Part shown: one piece after another, positions 1 to 7,906 of the stretch | Position numbering within the stretch: the first letter of the stretch is position 1 | Layout: every line of letters begins with the position of its first letter | Source: DASPKW01 sp038244055 | Lineage (GTDB): Bacteria; Planctomycetota; Phycisphaerae; Tepidisphaerales; Tepidisphaeraceae | Length of the DNA stretch: 14,735 nucleotides | Direction: 5' to 3' | Assembly: GCA_038244055.1 (NCBI GenBank) | Contig: JBBRTW010000144.1 | Coordinates: 1 to 14,735, forward strand | Notes under the pieces: model-generated | Told to the model about the DNA's origin: nothing | The model's database searches: none | Seen by the model: only the letters and a program-made list of their open reading frames with translations | Program-made: the position numbers and the translations under genes

Positions 1-64
1 GCGGCCGGGCCGTCCGGAGCCGGGCGATGGCGCCGGAGCCGCCGCCTTCTACGCTCTCGCGGCC

Positions 65-1924
<1,860 letters not shown>

Positions 1925-1936
1925 TGAGCGACGATT

Positions 1937-2090
1937 TTGCGGCCTCTCCCGTACCGGCCCTGTCGATTTAGCTGGCCCGCCTCTTGCATGGATTTTCAGA
2001 CCGCGCCGAGAAGGCCCGGGACAAACGCACGACAGCAGGATTGGTGCGGGGAATAAATCGACAGGGCTGGTGCAGGAGAGGGGGCCGCAA
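1937..2090. repeat. Long imperfect inverted repeat between convergent typA and apt
   Basis: The left arm is 1937-1970 and the right arm 2054-2090, enclosing 83 nt. The outermost TTGCGGCC/GGCCGCAA and innermost TGTCGATTTA/TAAATCGACA blocks pair perfectly. Between them are a 3-nt gap and three differences, two of which would be G-U pairs in a plus-strand RNA. CCCGC just inside the left arm can extend the stem with GCGGG just inside the right. It begins 13 nt after the typA stop. It could be a bidirectional terminator or processing structure, or a small MITE-like element. I found no obvious target duplication and no T-tract typical of an intrinsic terminator. Confidence 0.7.
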
Positions 2091-2123
2091 GAGTAAATGC
2101 GGGGGGAGCAACAGGCAGGCAGT

Positions 2124-2642
2124 TTAGTATTGAATCACCGAATGAATCTCGTCGGTGGGCAGCCTATCGCGTCCGCCGAGGCCCTCCAGTTCAATGAGTA
2201 CCGCCACGCCCGCCAAGGTGCCGCCGAGTTGCCGCACCATGTCGCAGCAGGCTTTCATGGTCCCGCCGGTGGCCAGCAGATCATCGACCACCAGAACGCG
2301 CTGGCCTTCGATGATGCTGTCCTCGTGCATCTCCAAAGTGTCGGTGCCGTACTCCAGGTCGTAGGTCATCGAGATTTTCTTATGCGGCAGTTTCCCCGGC
2401 TTGCGCACCAGGGCGAACCCGGCCGAGAGGCAGCAGGCGACGGCGGTCCCGAAGATAAACCCGCGCGATTCCGCGCCGACGACCAGATCGATGTTCTTGC
2501 CGCGGAACGGATTGGCGAGCAGTTCGACCGCCAGGGCGATCCCCGAGGGATTGGCCAGCAGGGGGGTGATGTCGCGAAAGAGAATCCCCGGCTTGGGGAA
2601 ATCGGGGATGTCGCGAATGAGGCGTTTGAGGGATTCGATCAT
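2124..2642 (-). CDS. apt: Adenine phosphoribosyltransferase
   Basis: This encodes a 172-residue cytoplasmic purine-salvage enzyme that converts adenine and PRPP to AMP and pyrophosphate. The length is typical for bacterial APRT. Diagnostic motifs are DIPDFPKPGILFRDITPLL (11-29), ESRGF (58-62), RKPGKLP (80-86), EYGTDTLEMH (97-106) and the PRPP-binding loop VLVVDDLLATGGT (116-128). The start is the ATG at 2642, where the family usually begins. The upstream bases are C-rich and show no good Shine-Dalgarno sequence. It lies 45 bp downstream of the small RelE-like gene on the same strand and may be cotranscribed with it. The gene ends 33 bp from the inverted repeat that separates it from typA. Confidence 0.95.
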   Translation of the reverse strand: MIESLKRLIRDIPDFPKPGILFRDITPLLANPSGIALAVELLANPFRGKNIDLVVGAESRGFIFGTAVACCLSAGFALVRKPGKLPHKKISMTYDLEYGTDTLEMHEDSIIEGQRVLVVDDLLATGGTMKACCDMVRQLGGTLAGVAVLIELEGLGGRDRLPTDEIHSVIQY

Positions 2643-2687
2643 GGGGGGAGTTTAGCGGATTGGGCATCCGCGAAACAGGGCCGCACT

Positions 2688-2978
2688 TCACGAATCATCG
2701 GTGTCGTGCAGCAAATCCCAAAGAAGCATCGCCCGCAAAGTTTGATTCGCGGCGTCGACTCCGATCCAGGTCACGACATCGAACGTTATCCCTTCGATTG
2801 TGCCGCGATGTCGATGCCATTCCATTCGAACATCGACGGTTCCGTTCGAGGCAGCCTCGAATTCGTCCGCATGTTGAGCCATGGCATCCAGGTCGTCCAG
2901 GATCGTCTCCTGCACCTCAGCGTTGAGCCGCGACAACGAAGGACGGAATTGATCACCGAGAACGATTGCGTAGCTCAC
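2688..2978 (-). CDS. Small protein, possibly RelE/ParE-fold
   Basis: This encodes a 96-residue protein that I do not recognise with certainty. It starts with GTG at 2978, preceded by a good Shine-Dalgarno sequence (GAGGAAG) placed inside the end of the upstream gene. The pattern recalls the RelE/ParE superfamily: an opening beta strand (YAIVLGDQF), two helices (SLSRLNAEVQETILDDLDAM) and later strands with HRHRGTIEGITFDVV. I cannot assign catalytic residues, so this is weak inference. It overlaps the 139-residue gene by 26 bp, implying translational coupling, which is a layout common in toxin-antitoxin pairs. A conserved non-toxin protein pair is an equally fair reading. It is followed by apt. 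Confidence 0.7.
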   Translation of the reverse strand: MSYAIVLGDQFRPSLSRLNAEVQETILDDLDAMAQHADEFEAASNGTVDVRMEWHRHRGTIEGITFDVVTWIGVDAANQTLRAMLLWDLLHDTDDS

Positions 2979-3372
2979 GGCGAACTTCCTCTATTGTGTG
3001 GGTTTTACCCGCCGTCATTTCGGTGAACGCTTCCTGGAGTTGCTCTGGGCTAAACGCAGTCTGGATGCGCGCCTCGTCAAATGCTTCGGTAAGCTGGCCG
3101 ATCAGAGGGCCGCTCAACCCGAGCCGACGGACATCCGTCTGGATTTCCCTGATGCGTGTTTTCAGGAGTTGAAACTGCTCGTAATAGACCTCGCCTACCG
3201 CGCGAATACGGTCTTCGCTGCATTCTTTGCCGCGGCGATGCCAATCCAGGAGCAGATCTCGCAGCATCTGGTGCGACGCCACGATAACTCGAATTCGTTC
3301 TTCGACCGCCAGTGCTTCCCCGGATGCAATTGGCCCATAGCCAATCGGGTCGTTGGAAGGAGTATTCACCAT
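2953..3372 (-). CDS. Hypothetical helical protein upstream of the RelE-like gene
   Basis: This encodes 139 residues when started at the ATG at 3372. A GTG two codons upstream (3378) is less likely because it sits only one base after the Shine-Dalgarno sequence. The protein is soluble, charged and apparently all-helical, with stretches such as EERIRVIVASHQMLRDLLLDWHRR and EVYYEQFQLLKTRIREIQTDVRRLG. It shows no signal peptide, membrane segment or DNA-binding motif that I can recognise. Its stop lies inside the next gene (26-bp overlap), so the two proteins probably act together. If that gene is RelE-like, this would sit where an antitoxin often sits, but 139 residues is long for one and no typical antitoxin fold is visible. 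The function is unknown. Confidence 0.75.
   Translation of the reverse strand: MVNTPSNDPIGYGPIASGEALAVEERIRVIVASHQMLRDLLLDWHRRGKECSEDRIRAVGEVYYEQFQLLKTRIREIQTDVRRLGLSGPLIGQLTEAFDEARIQTAFSPEQLQEAFTEMTAGKTHTIEEVRRELRNRSR
2985..2992 (-). promoter_or_regulatory. Ribosome binding site for the GTG start at 2978
   Basis: On the minus strand this reads AGAGGAAG, ending 6 nt before GTG at 2978. It lies within the coding sequence of the upstream 139-residue gene and fixes the GTG as the start, supporting translational coupling across the 26-bp overlap. Confidence 0.6.
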
Positions 3373-3379
3373 GGCCACA

Positions 3380-3384
3380 CCTCT
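3380..3384 (-). promoter_or_regulatory. Ribosome binding site selecting the ATG at 3372
   Basis: AGAGG on the minus strand lies 7 nt before ATG 3372 but only 1 nt before the alternative GTG at 3378. It therefore favours the 139-residue form of the protein. Confidence 0.5.
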
Positions 3385-3398
3385 GGATCGCCCAACAC

Positions 3399-3428
3399 AT
3401 CATAGCCGGGCCGACCCAGAAAGAGCAA
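3399..3428 (-). promoter_or_regulatory. Candidate sigma-70 promoter for the 139-residue gene, RelE-like gene and apt
   Basis: On the minus strand, TTGCTC (3423-3428) and TATGAT (3399-3404) are separated by 18 nt, just after the sigma-factor stop. The -10 matches consensus at 5 of 6 positions, while the -35 matches only at its TTG. The leader to ATG 3372 would be about 20 nt and include the AGAGG site. Read-through from the sigma gene is also possible, because I see no strong terminator in the 60-bp gap. Confidence 0.35.
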
Positions 3429-3432
3429 TCTG

Positions 3433-4260
3433 TTACTCCGCCATCAGCGCATCGCGCAGCTTCCGCAGGGTCTCATGCTCGATCTGTCGGACGCGCTCGC
3501 GGGTCAGGCCGATTCTGGCGCCGATTTCCTTGAGGGTCATCGGCTCCTCGCCATCGAGGCCGTAGCGGAGCTTGAGGATCCTGGCTTCGCGCTCATCGAT
3601 CGTTTCCAGCAGGCCCGAGAGCTGCTTGAGCTCATCGGATTCCAGCACGGCGCGGTCGGGCGAGGGGGTGTTGTCATCGGAAACCATCTCCTCGATGGTC
3701 AGGTCGTTGTCGCCATCGCCGCCGCCGGATTGCGTGGGCGCGCCGTAGGCCTTGACGGCCTTCTTGATGATCTTGAGCTTCTTGGGCGTGATCTTCATGT
3801 GCAGCGCCAGCTCATCGAGGCTGGGCATCCGGCCAAGCTGCTCCTCGAGCTCGCGGTTGGCGGTGCGGAGTTTGCCCATCATCTCGACCATGTAGGCCGG
3901 GATGTGAATCGGCTGAACGGAGTTGATCAGGGCCCGCTTGATCGATTGCTTGATCCACCACGAGGCATAGGTTGAGAAGCGGCATCCCTGCTCGGGATCG
4001 AATCCTTCCACGGCCTTGAGCAGTCCGATATTTCCCTCTTCGATCAGGTCCGTCAGGCAGAGCCCGCGGTTGATGTAATGCTTGGCGATGTTGACCACCA
4101 GCCGCAGGTTGGAGCGCACCATCCGCTCGCGGGCCGCGGGATCGTTGTCGTTGATGATGCGCCAGGCGAGTTCCTTCTCCTGGTCGCCATTGAGCAGTGG
4201 AGAATCGTTGATCTGCTTCAGATAAAGCTGGAGGCCAGTCTGTACGGCGGTGGAAGCCAT
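3433..4260 (-). CDS. RNA polymerase sigma-70 family factor (RpoD-like, no region 1.1)
   Basis: This encodes 275 residues and directs RNA polymerase to promoters. The order is region 1.2 (about 10-36), region 2 (about 46-110, with DLIEEGNIGLLKAVEGFD and FSTYASWWIKQSIKRAL, the core-binding and -10-recognition helices), region 3 (about 114-170) and region 4 (about 208-270, with TLKEIGARIGLTRERVRQIE as the -35-binding helix-turn-helix). Region 1.1 and the large non-conserved insert of primary sigma factors are absent, so a group 2 (alternative, RpoS/SigB-like) factor is most likely. A shortened primary factor is possible. The ATG at 4260 was chosen over an in-frame ATG 53 codons upstream, whose extension (MDRPIRSRPTAALHYPL...) is not sigma-like. 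A weak AGGACGGGA precedes the start. It is divergent from the rhomboid gene. Confidence 0.94.
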   Translation of the reverse strand: MASTAVQTGLQLYLKQINDSPLLNGDQEKELAWRIINDNDPAARERMVRSNLRLVVNIAKHYINRGLCLTDLIEEGNIGLLKAVEGFDPEQGCRFSTYASWWIKQSIKRALINSVQPIHIPAYMVEMMGKLRTANRELEEQLGRMPSLDELALHMKITPKKLKIIKKAVKAYGAPTQSGGGDGDNDLTIEEMVSDDNTPSPDRAVLESDELKQLSGLLETIDEREARILKLRYGLDGEEPMTLKEIGARIGLTRERVRQIEHETLRKLRDALMAE

Positions 4261-4319
4261 GTTGCAGTCCCGTCCTGTGAGCGGCGGCGATATTGCCGGA
4301 CGCGGGCGATGGGGGTCAC

Positions 4320-4342
4320 CCAAGGGGTTATCGACGCCTTGG
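4320..4342 (-). other. Small hairpin in the sigma gene leader
   Basis: CCAAGG and CCTTGG form a perfect 6-bp stem around an 11-nt loop, 60 bp upstream of the sigma-factor ATG. It could fold in the leader RNA. Nothing else supports a regulatory role. Confidence 0.25.
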
Positions 4343-4417
4343 AGGGGGGACTTGGGATGTATGATTTGTAGTGGATAATGCAGAGCGGCAGTGGGCCGGG
4401 ACCTGATGGGGCGATCC

Positions 4418-4500
4418 ATTGCGGATTGTGGATTGCGGATTGTGGATTGTGGATTGAATGGCGGTTCTCAATCCGCAATCCGCAATCCGAAATCCACAAT
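4418..4500. repeat. Inverted pair of heptamer arrays (ATTGYGG / CAATCCG)
   Basis: The left array (4418-4456) is ATTGCGG, ATTGTGG, ATTGCGG, ATTGTGG, ATTGTGG and ATTG. After 12 nt the right array (4469-4500) is CAATCCG three times, then AAATCCA and CAAT. Each array repeats strictly every 7 bp and the two are near reverse complements, so a hairpin of more than 30 bp can form in DNA or RNA. It lies between the divergent sigma and rhomboid genes, about 90 bp before the rhomboid start. The same heptamer recurs at 6685-6705. Confidence 0.85.
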
Positions 4501-4523
4501 GCCCCAACTGGCGAAATTGCACG

Positions 4524-4551
4524 TTGGCGGGATAATTGAAGTTCCGATAAT
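4524..4551 (+). promoter_or_regulatory. Candidate sigma-70 promoter of the rhomboid gene
   Basis: TTGGCG (4524-4529) and GATAAT (4546-4551) are separated by 16 nt, about 36 bp upstream of the rhomboid ATG, just after the inverted heptamer arrays. Each hexamer differs from consensus at one or two positions. The call is by eye only. Confidence 0.4.
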
Positions 4552-4587
4552 GCCGGGGGGCGGGTACGACACGGAAGGAATATCGCG

Positions 4588-6090
4588 ATGAGTCAGGCCA
4601 TCAATGCTGCGGGTTTCGGGCCGTCACGGGCCGTTTTCAGAGTCAAGGTCACCACCTGGAGCGATGCCTCGGCCGTCGCCATTGGCGGCAAGAAAGAGGT
4701 CGAGATCGTCATCGAAGGCGGCAGCGGCACCTTCTCCGGCTTCATCCCCAAGGCCGGCCTTTTCTCCTCCGGCGATAAGCCCATCACCAAGCGCATTCCG
4801 CTCGCCGAAATTGTCGATGTCACGATGCTCGACAAGGTGGTGTCGTTCGATCTCTACCAGGCTGGCCGGCTCTATTCGCGCTGCTCGCTGCTCGCGGCCA
4901 GCGAATCCGAAGCGCTGCGCCTGGCGTCGCTCCTGCCGGCCGTGGTGATGCAGGAATTCGCCGATGAGCATCAGAAGGGGCAGACTTTCGCGCAGGAGCT
5001 CGCGGCCGATACGCCGACGACCTGGGTATTCCCGACCATCATCGCGCTGAACGTTATCGCCTTCATCATCACCGGCCTGCGCGGCGGCGGGTGGGTTGAT
5101 TCGAATCCCGAGAAGATGCTGGAGATGGGGGCTGATTTTGCCCCCTACACCACCAGCGGCCAGTGGTGGCGATTGATGACCTCGTCCTTCCTGCATTTTG
5201 GCGTCATCCACCTCCTCGCCAATATGTATGCGCTGCTTTTCGTCGGGCAGATCGCCGAGCGGCTCTTCGGCAATACCATCTTCGCGGTCATCTACCTCCT
5301 TTCCGCCTTGCTATCGGGGCTGGCCAGTGTCTGGTTCGAACCGCTCTCCATCAGCGCCGGCGCATCGGGGGCTATCTTCGCGCTTTATGGCGCGGTGATC
5401 GCGTTCGTCGTGATGCAGAAGGGCTCCTTCCCGAAGGCGGCCGCCAAAGCCGTGATGCAGAGCGCGCTGGTCTTCGTCGGCTACAACGTCCTGTACGGAT
5501 TCAGCGCCAAAGGGATCAGCAACGCCGCGCATCTGGGCGGGCTGGTGTCGGGGTTGGTCCTGGGCGCGGTCATGTCCCGGCCGGTGATCCGCGAAAAGCG
5601 GCGGGCGCAATTTCCACTGAAGCTGGGCGCTGGGTTGGGTTTTGGCATTGGCGCGATCATCTTGGTGGTTGGGTTGATTCCCAAGAGTGGAATCGATCCG
5701 CAATCGGAGGAGGCATTTGATACCGCGCGCGTTGAGGTCGTTAATAAGGAACAGAAATTCGCCATGACCCGCATCAAGGAACTGGCGAAACAGTACGATG
5801 GCCATCCGGAAAAAAATGCGGAATTTGCAGGTAAATTACGTTCGGAAATCGTTCCCGCCTGGGACAGGGCGTTCAATGCCGTTAAAGCCGCGGAAGTAAC
5901 CGCGAAATCTCCGACCCGCGGGCTGTGGGAACTCTTTGTCGAATACACTCGAGCCCGCCGCGATGGCTATAAGGCCTGGGCCGAGTTCTTCGAAACGGAC
6001 AATCAGGACAAGGAGACGGAGTTCGAGGCGCTCATGAAAAAGGGCAACGCCGCGGTCGAAAAAATCAACGCCATTCTGGAAAAGCACTAA
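4588..6090 (+). CDS. Rhomboid-family intramembrane serine protease with extra N- and C-terminal domains
   Basis: This encodes 500 residues. Rhomboids cleave transmembrane substrates within the membrane. About residues 15-125 form a soluble beta-rich domain ending in a helix (ASESEALRLASLLP), which looks PH-like; this is inference. The membrane core runs from about 147 to 364: QWWRLMTSSFLHFGVIHLLAN carries the L1-loop WR motif, H203, H208 and N212. GASG (258-261) supplies catalytic Ser260, and AAHLGG supplies catalytic His315. A seventh helix follows at about 345-364. The last 130 or so residues are charged, helical and apparently soluble. All residues needed for activity are present. The start has a good GGAAGGA site (4573-4579). 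The stop overlaps that of the convergent DUF4202 gene by 4 bp. Physiological substrates are unknown. Confidence 0.9.
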   Translation: MSQAINAAGFGPSRAVFRVKVTTWSDASAVAIGGKKEVEIVIEGGSGTFSGFIPKAGLFSSGDKPITKRIPLAEIVDVTMLDKVVSFDLYQAGRLYSRCSLLAASESEALRLASLLPAVVMQEFADEHQKGQTFAQELAADTPTTWVFPTIIALNVIAFIITGLRGGGWVDSNPEKMLEMGADFAPYTTSGQWWRLMTSSFLHFGVIHLLANMYALLFVGQIAERLFGNTIFAVIYLLSALLSGLASVWFEPLSISAGASGAIFALYGAVIAFVVMQKGSFPKAAAKAVMQSALVFVGYNVLYGFSAKGISNAAHLGGLVSGLVLGAVMSRPVIREKRRAQFPLKLGAGLGFGIGAIILVVGLIPKSGIDPQSEEAFDTARVEVVNKEQKFAMTRIKELAKQYDGHPEKNAEFAGKLRSEIVPAWDRAFNAVKAAEVTAKSPTRGLWELFVEYTRARRDGYKAWAEFFETDNQDKETEFEALMKKGNAAVEKINAILEKH

Positions 6091-6653
6091 CCCCCCAGCG
6101 CCCTCTCCACCAGCCCCCGCGCCGCTTCCGGCATATCGAGCTTCAGCGCTTCCGCCTGCCCGCGCTCCGACATCTTTTTCCATGTCTTGCGCAAAATCCC
6201 GATCACCTTTTCCGGATCGTGCCCCTCCGCGAACTCTGCGAAATAATTCTCCAGGAACACCAGACAGATCACATCCTCCAGTGTCTGCGCCTCCGGATCG
6301 GATTTGATTCGCTCTTTGCGGATCAGCCCTTCCACCCGGGCGATCGTCTCATCGTCATATCCCACGTCCCGCAAAATACCGGCCGCCGATTCCGCATGGA
6401 ACTTGTACAACGTCGTCCGCCAGGTGAGGTAGCCAATGCGATCCATCGGGTACGAAGACCTCGGAATGACCCAGCGCCGGATATGCTGCGCCCGCGCCGC
6501 CAGGCGCAGCGCTGGCCCCGCGCCCGGCTCCAGTTTATCCAGCCAGCAGCTCATCCGCTCCGAATACAAAACCTCTTTCCCCGCCGGATCCTCCCCATTG
6601 GCCGAGTCAATCCGAGCCATCGCCGCCTGAAATCGAGCAAGTTCATCAGCCAT
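6087..6653 (-). CDS. DUF4202 family protein
   Basis: This encodes 188 residues from ATG 6653. An upstream in-frame start would add 18 residues encoded partly by repeat sequence, so it was rejected. Patterns I associate with the DUF4202 family are AARAQHIRRW (52-61), PRSSYPMDRIGYLTWR (64-79), LYKFHAE (82-88) and EDVICLVFLENYF (126-138). The conserved His and Asp/Glu residues on helices suggest a helical metal-binding enzyme, but I know of no established reaction. There is no signal peptide or membrane segment. It is convergent with the rhomboid gene, the stop codons overlapping by 4 bp, so transcripts of the two must meet or share a termination region. No strong Shine-Dalgarno sequence is seen. 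Its promoter would have to lie in or near the heptamer arrays upstream. Confidence 0.85.
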   Translation of the reverse strand: MADELARFQAAMARIDSANGEDPAGKEVLYSERMSCWLDKLEPGAGPALRLAARAQHIRRWVIPRSSYPMDRIGYLTWRTTLYKFHAESAAGILRDVGYDDETIARVEGLIRKERIKSDPEAQTLEDVICLVFLENYFAEFAEGHDPEKVIGILRKTWKKMSERGQAEALKLDMPEAARGLVERALGG

Positions 6654-6684
6654 AACGCATCGCCACCACAAACGTCCAAACCCC

Positions 6685-6705
6685 AATCGCCAATCCGCAA
6701 TCCGC
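6685..6705. repeat. Short heptamer array of the AATCCGC family
   Basis: AATCGCC, AATCCGC and AATCCGC are three 7-bp units of the same family as the right array at 4469-4500. They stand directly before a second, unrelated heptamer array that starts at 6716. Confidence 0.65.
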
Positions 6706-6715
6706 AATTTCCTGT

Positions 6716-6830
6716 CCTACACCCTACACCCTACACCCCGAACCCCGAACCCCGAACCCTGAACCCTGAACCCTGAACCCTGAACCCTGAACCCTGAACC
6801 CTGAACCCCGAACCCCGAACCCTGAACCCT
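6716..6830. repeat. Heptamer tandem array (CCTACAC / CCCGAAC / CCTGAAC), 16 units
   Basis: Sixteen uninterrupted 7-bp units are followed by a partial CCT. In order they are CCTACAC three times, CCCGAAC three times, CCTGAAC seven times, CCCGAAC twice and CCTGAAC once. Blocks of identical variants indicate local duplication or slippage. Apparent reverse-strand translations give VQGSGFR-like repeats that are artefacts of the 7-bp period. It lies between divergent DUF4202 and yggS, ending 73 bp before the yggS ATG. Confidence 0.95.
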
Positions 6831-6865
6831 CCAAAACCCTCTATACCATAAAATCCCCCACCCCC

Positions 6866-6871
6866 TATAAT
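6866..6871 (+). promoter_or_regulatory. Candidate -10 element for yggS
   Basis: A perfect TATAAT lies 32 nt before the yggS ATG, in an otherwise C-rich stretch. No -35 hexamer is recognisable 16-18 nt upstream, where the sequence is close to the end of the heptamer array. The position is right for a promoter, but the missing -35 lowers confidence. Confidence 0.4.
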
Positions 6872-6903
6872 ACCCCGGCATCATCACGGAACGGGAGAAT
6901 GAA

Positions 6904-7695
6904 ATGGAAGGAGCCATCGTGGCCGCACGTAAATCGCCCCTCGCTGAAAAACTGGACCAGGTCCGCGAGCGCATTGCCGCCGCCGCCGAGAAGGCTGGCC
7001 GCAAGGCCAAAGAGATCACGCTCATCGCCGTGACCAAGACCGCCGCGCCCGAGCAGATTCGCGAGATACTCCAGCTCGGCGTCGCCGACCTCGGCGAAAG
7101 CCGCGTCCAGATCATCCAGCAGCGCATCCCGCAGGTGAACGAATTCCTGCAGCGGCAGCGCACCCACGGCGAGCCCGGCGCGGTCCCCGCCAAGGTCCGC
7201 TGGCACATGATCGGCCACCTCCAGCGCAACAAGGTCAAGCCCCTTCTCCCCATGGTCGATTTCATCCACAGCATCGACAGCCTGCGCCTGGCGGAGGAGA
7301 TCGAAACGCACGCCGCCAAGCTCGATAAGAAGGTCTCGGTTTTATTGGAGATCAACGCCAGCGAGGAGCGCAGCAAGTTCGGCGTGGCGGTCGGGGCTTC
7401 GCTTCATCTGGCCGAGCAACTCGACACCATGGAGCACATCCAGCTCGTCGGGCTGATGACGATGGCCCCGCTCACCGATACGCCCGACCAGGCCCGCTTC
7501 ACCTTCGGCCGGACCCGCGAGATTTTTGAAGAAATGAAGTGGCACAAGATCGGCGGCGCGGCCTTCAAGCATCTGTCGATGGGGATGAGCAACGATTTCG
7601 AAGCCGCCATCGCCGAAGGCGCCACCATGGTCCGCATCGGCACGTCGCTTTTCGGAGGAAAGTTAGAGTCGGAACAGGCGGAGGCGGCGGAGTAG
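6904..7695 (+). CDS. yggS: YggS/PROSC family PLP-homeostasis protein
   Basis: This encodes 263 residues of the fold-type III PLP-binding family (YggS, human PLPBP). Members carry pyridoxal phosphate on a lysine, lack a proven enzyme activity and keep vitamin B6 and amino-acid metabolism balanced in the cytoplasm. The cofactor lysine is K45 in LIAVTKT (40-46). Other family motifs are DLGESRVQ (62-69), WHMIGHLQRNK (100-110), SMGMSNDFEAAI (225-236) and RIGTSLFG (244-251). It is longer than the usual 225-235 residues, with an insert at about 81-99 (FLQRQRTHGEPGAVPAKVR) and short extensions at both ends. GGGAGA (6893-6898) is a good ribosome site for ATG 6904. Heptamer arrays lie on both sides of the gene. 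Confidence 0.95.
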   Translation: MEGAIVAARKSPLAEKLDQVRERIAAAAEKAGRKAKEITLIAVTKTAAPEQIREILQLGVADLGESRVQIIQQRIPQVNEFLQRQRTHGEPGAVPAKVRWHMIGHLQRNKVKPLLPMVDFIHSIDSLRLAEEIETHAAKLDKKVSVLLEINASEERSKFGVAVGASLHLAEQLDTMEHIQLVGLMTMAPLTDTPDQARFTFGRTREIFEEMKWHKIGGAAFKHLSMGMSNDFEAAIAEGATMVRIGTSLFGGKLESEQAEAAE

Positions 7696-7701
7696 CCGTT
7701 C

Positions 7702-7736
7702 AGAAGTTAGAAGCGAGAAGCGAGAAGCGAGAATCA
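7702..7736. repeat. Left heptamer array (AGAAGTT / AGAAGCG)
   Basis: Starting 7 nt after the yggS stop, this reads AGAAGTT, AGAAGCG three times and AGAATCA. It is the reverse complement, unit by unit, of the larger array at 7833-7902, 96 nt downstream, so the pair can form a long RNA or DNA stem around the intervening sequence. Confidence 0.85.
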
Positions 7737-7832
7737 GAAATTCAGTCGCCGGCGAGGATCGATTGTCGGCGCACGATGCTAAACAACGCCCGCTGCCCCG
7801 CGATCGAGCCGCCCGCATGCCGCCCTATACCC

Positions 7833-7902
7833 TTCTCGCTTCTCGCTTCTCGCTTCTCGCTTCTAACTTCTCGCTTCTAACTTCTAACTTCAAATTTCTC
7901 TC
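7833..7902. repeat. Right heptamer array (TTCTCGC / TTCTAAC), 10 units
   Basis: Ten 7-bp units: TTCTCGC four times, TTCTAAC, TTCTCGC, TTCTAAC twice, then degenerate TTCAAAT and TTCTCTC. It abuts the start codon of the small membrane protein (ATG at 7907), so the leader there is pyrimidine-rich with no Shine-Dalgarno sequence. The spacer between the two arrays (7737-7832) shows no gene. Confidence 0.9.
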
Positions 7903-7906
7903 AGAA

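Noticed and set aside
2097..3026. A 309-codon forward open frame opposite apt and the small RelE-like gene
   Set aside because: It has no recognisable domain, covers two better-supported reverse genes (apt with all its motifs) and is a typical high-GC antisense frame.
4261..4419. 53-residue N-terminal extension of the sigma factor
   Set aside because: The added residues are proline-rich and not sigma-like, and the ATG at 4260 sits at the usual distance before region 1.2.
6716..6830. Telomere-like CCCTGAA repeat
   Set aside because: It only resembles eukaryotic telomere repeats. It is internal, has variants in blocks and sits between bacterial genes.
6717..7376. A 219-codon reverse frame with VQGSGFR-like peptide repeats
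   Set aside because: The peptide repeats come from the 7-bp DNA array, and the remainder is antisense to yggS, which is certain.
6685..7902. Diversity-generating retroelement or retron as the source of the heptamer arrays
   Set aside because: No reverse transcriptase, template/variable repeat pair or A-biased variation is present in the window.
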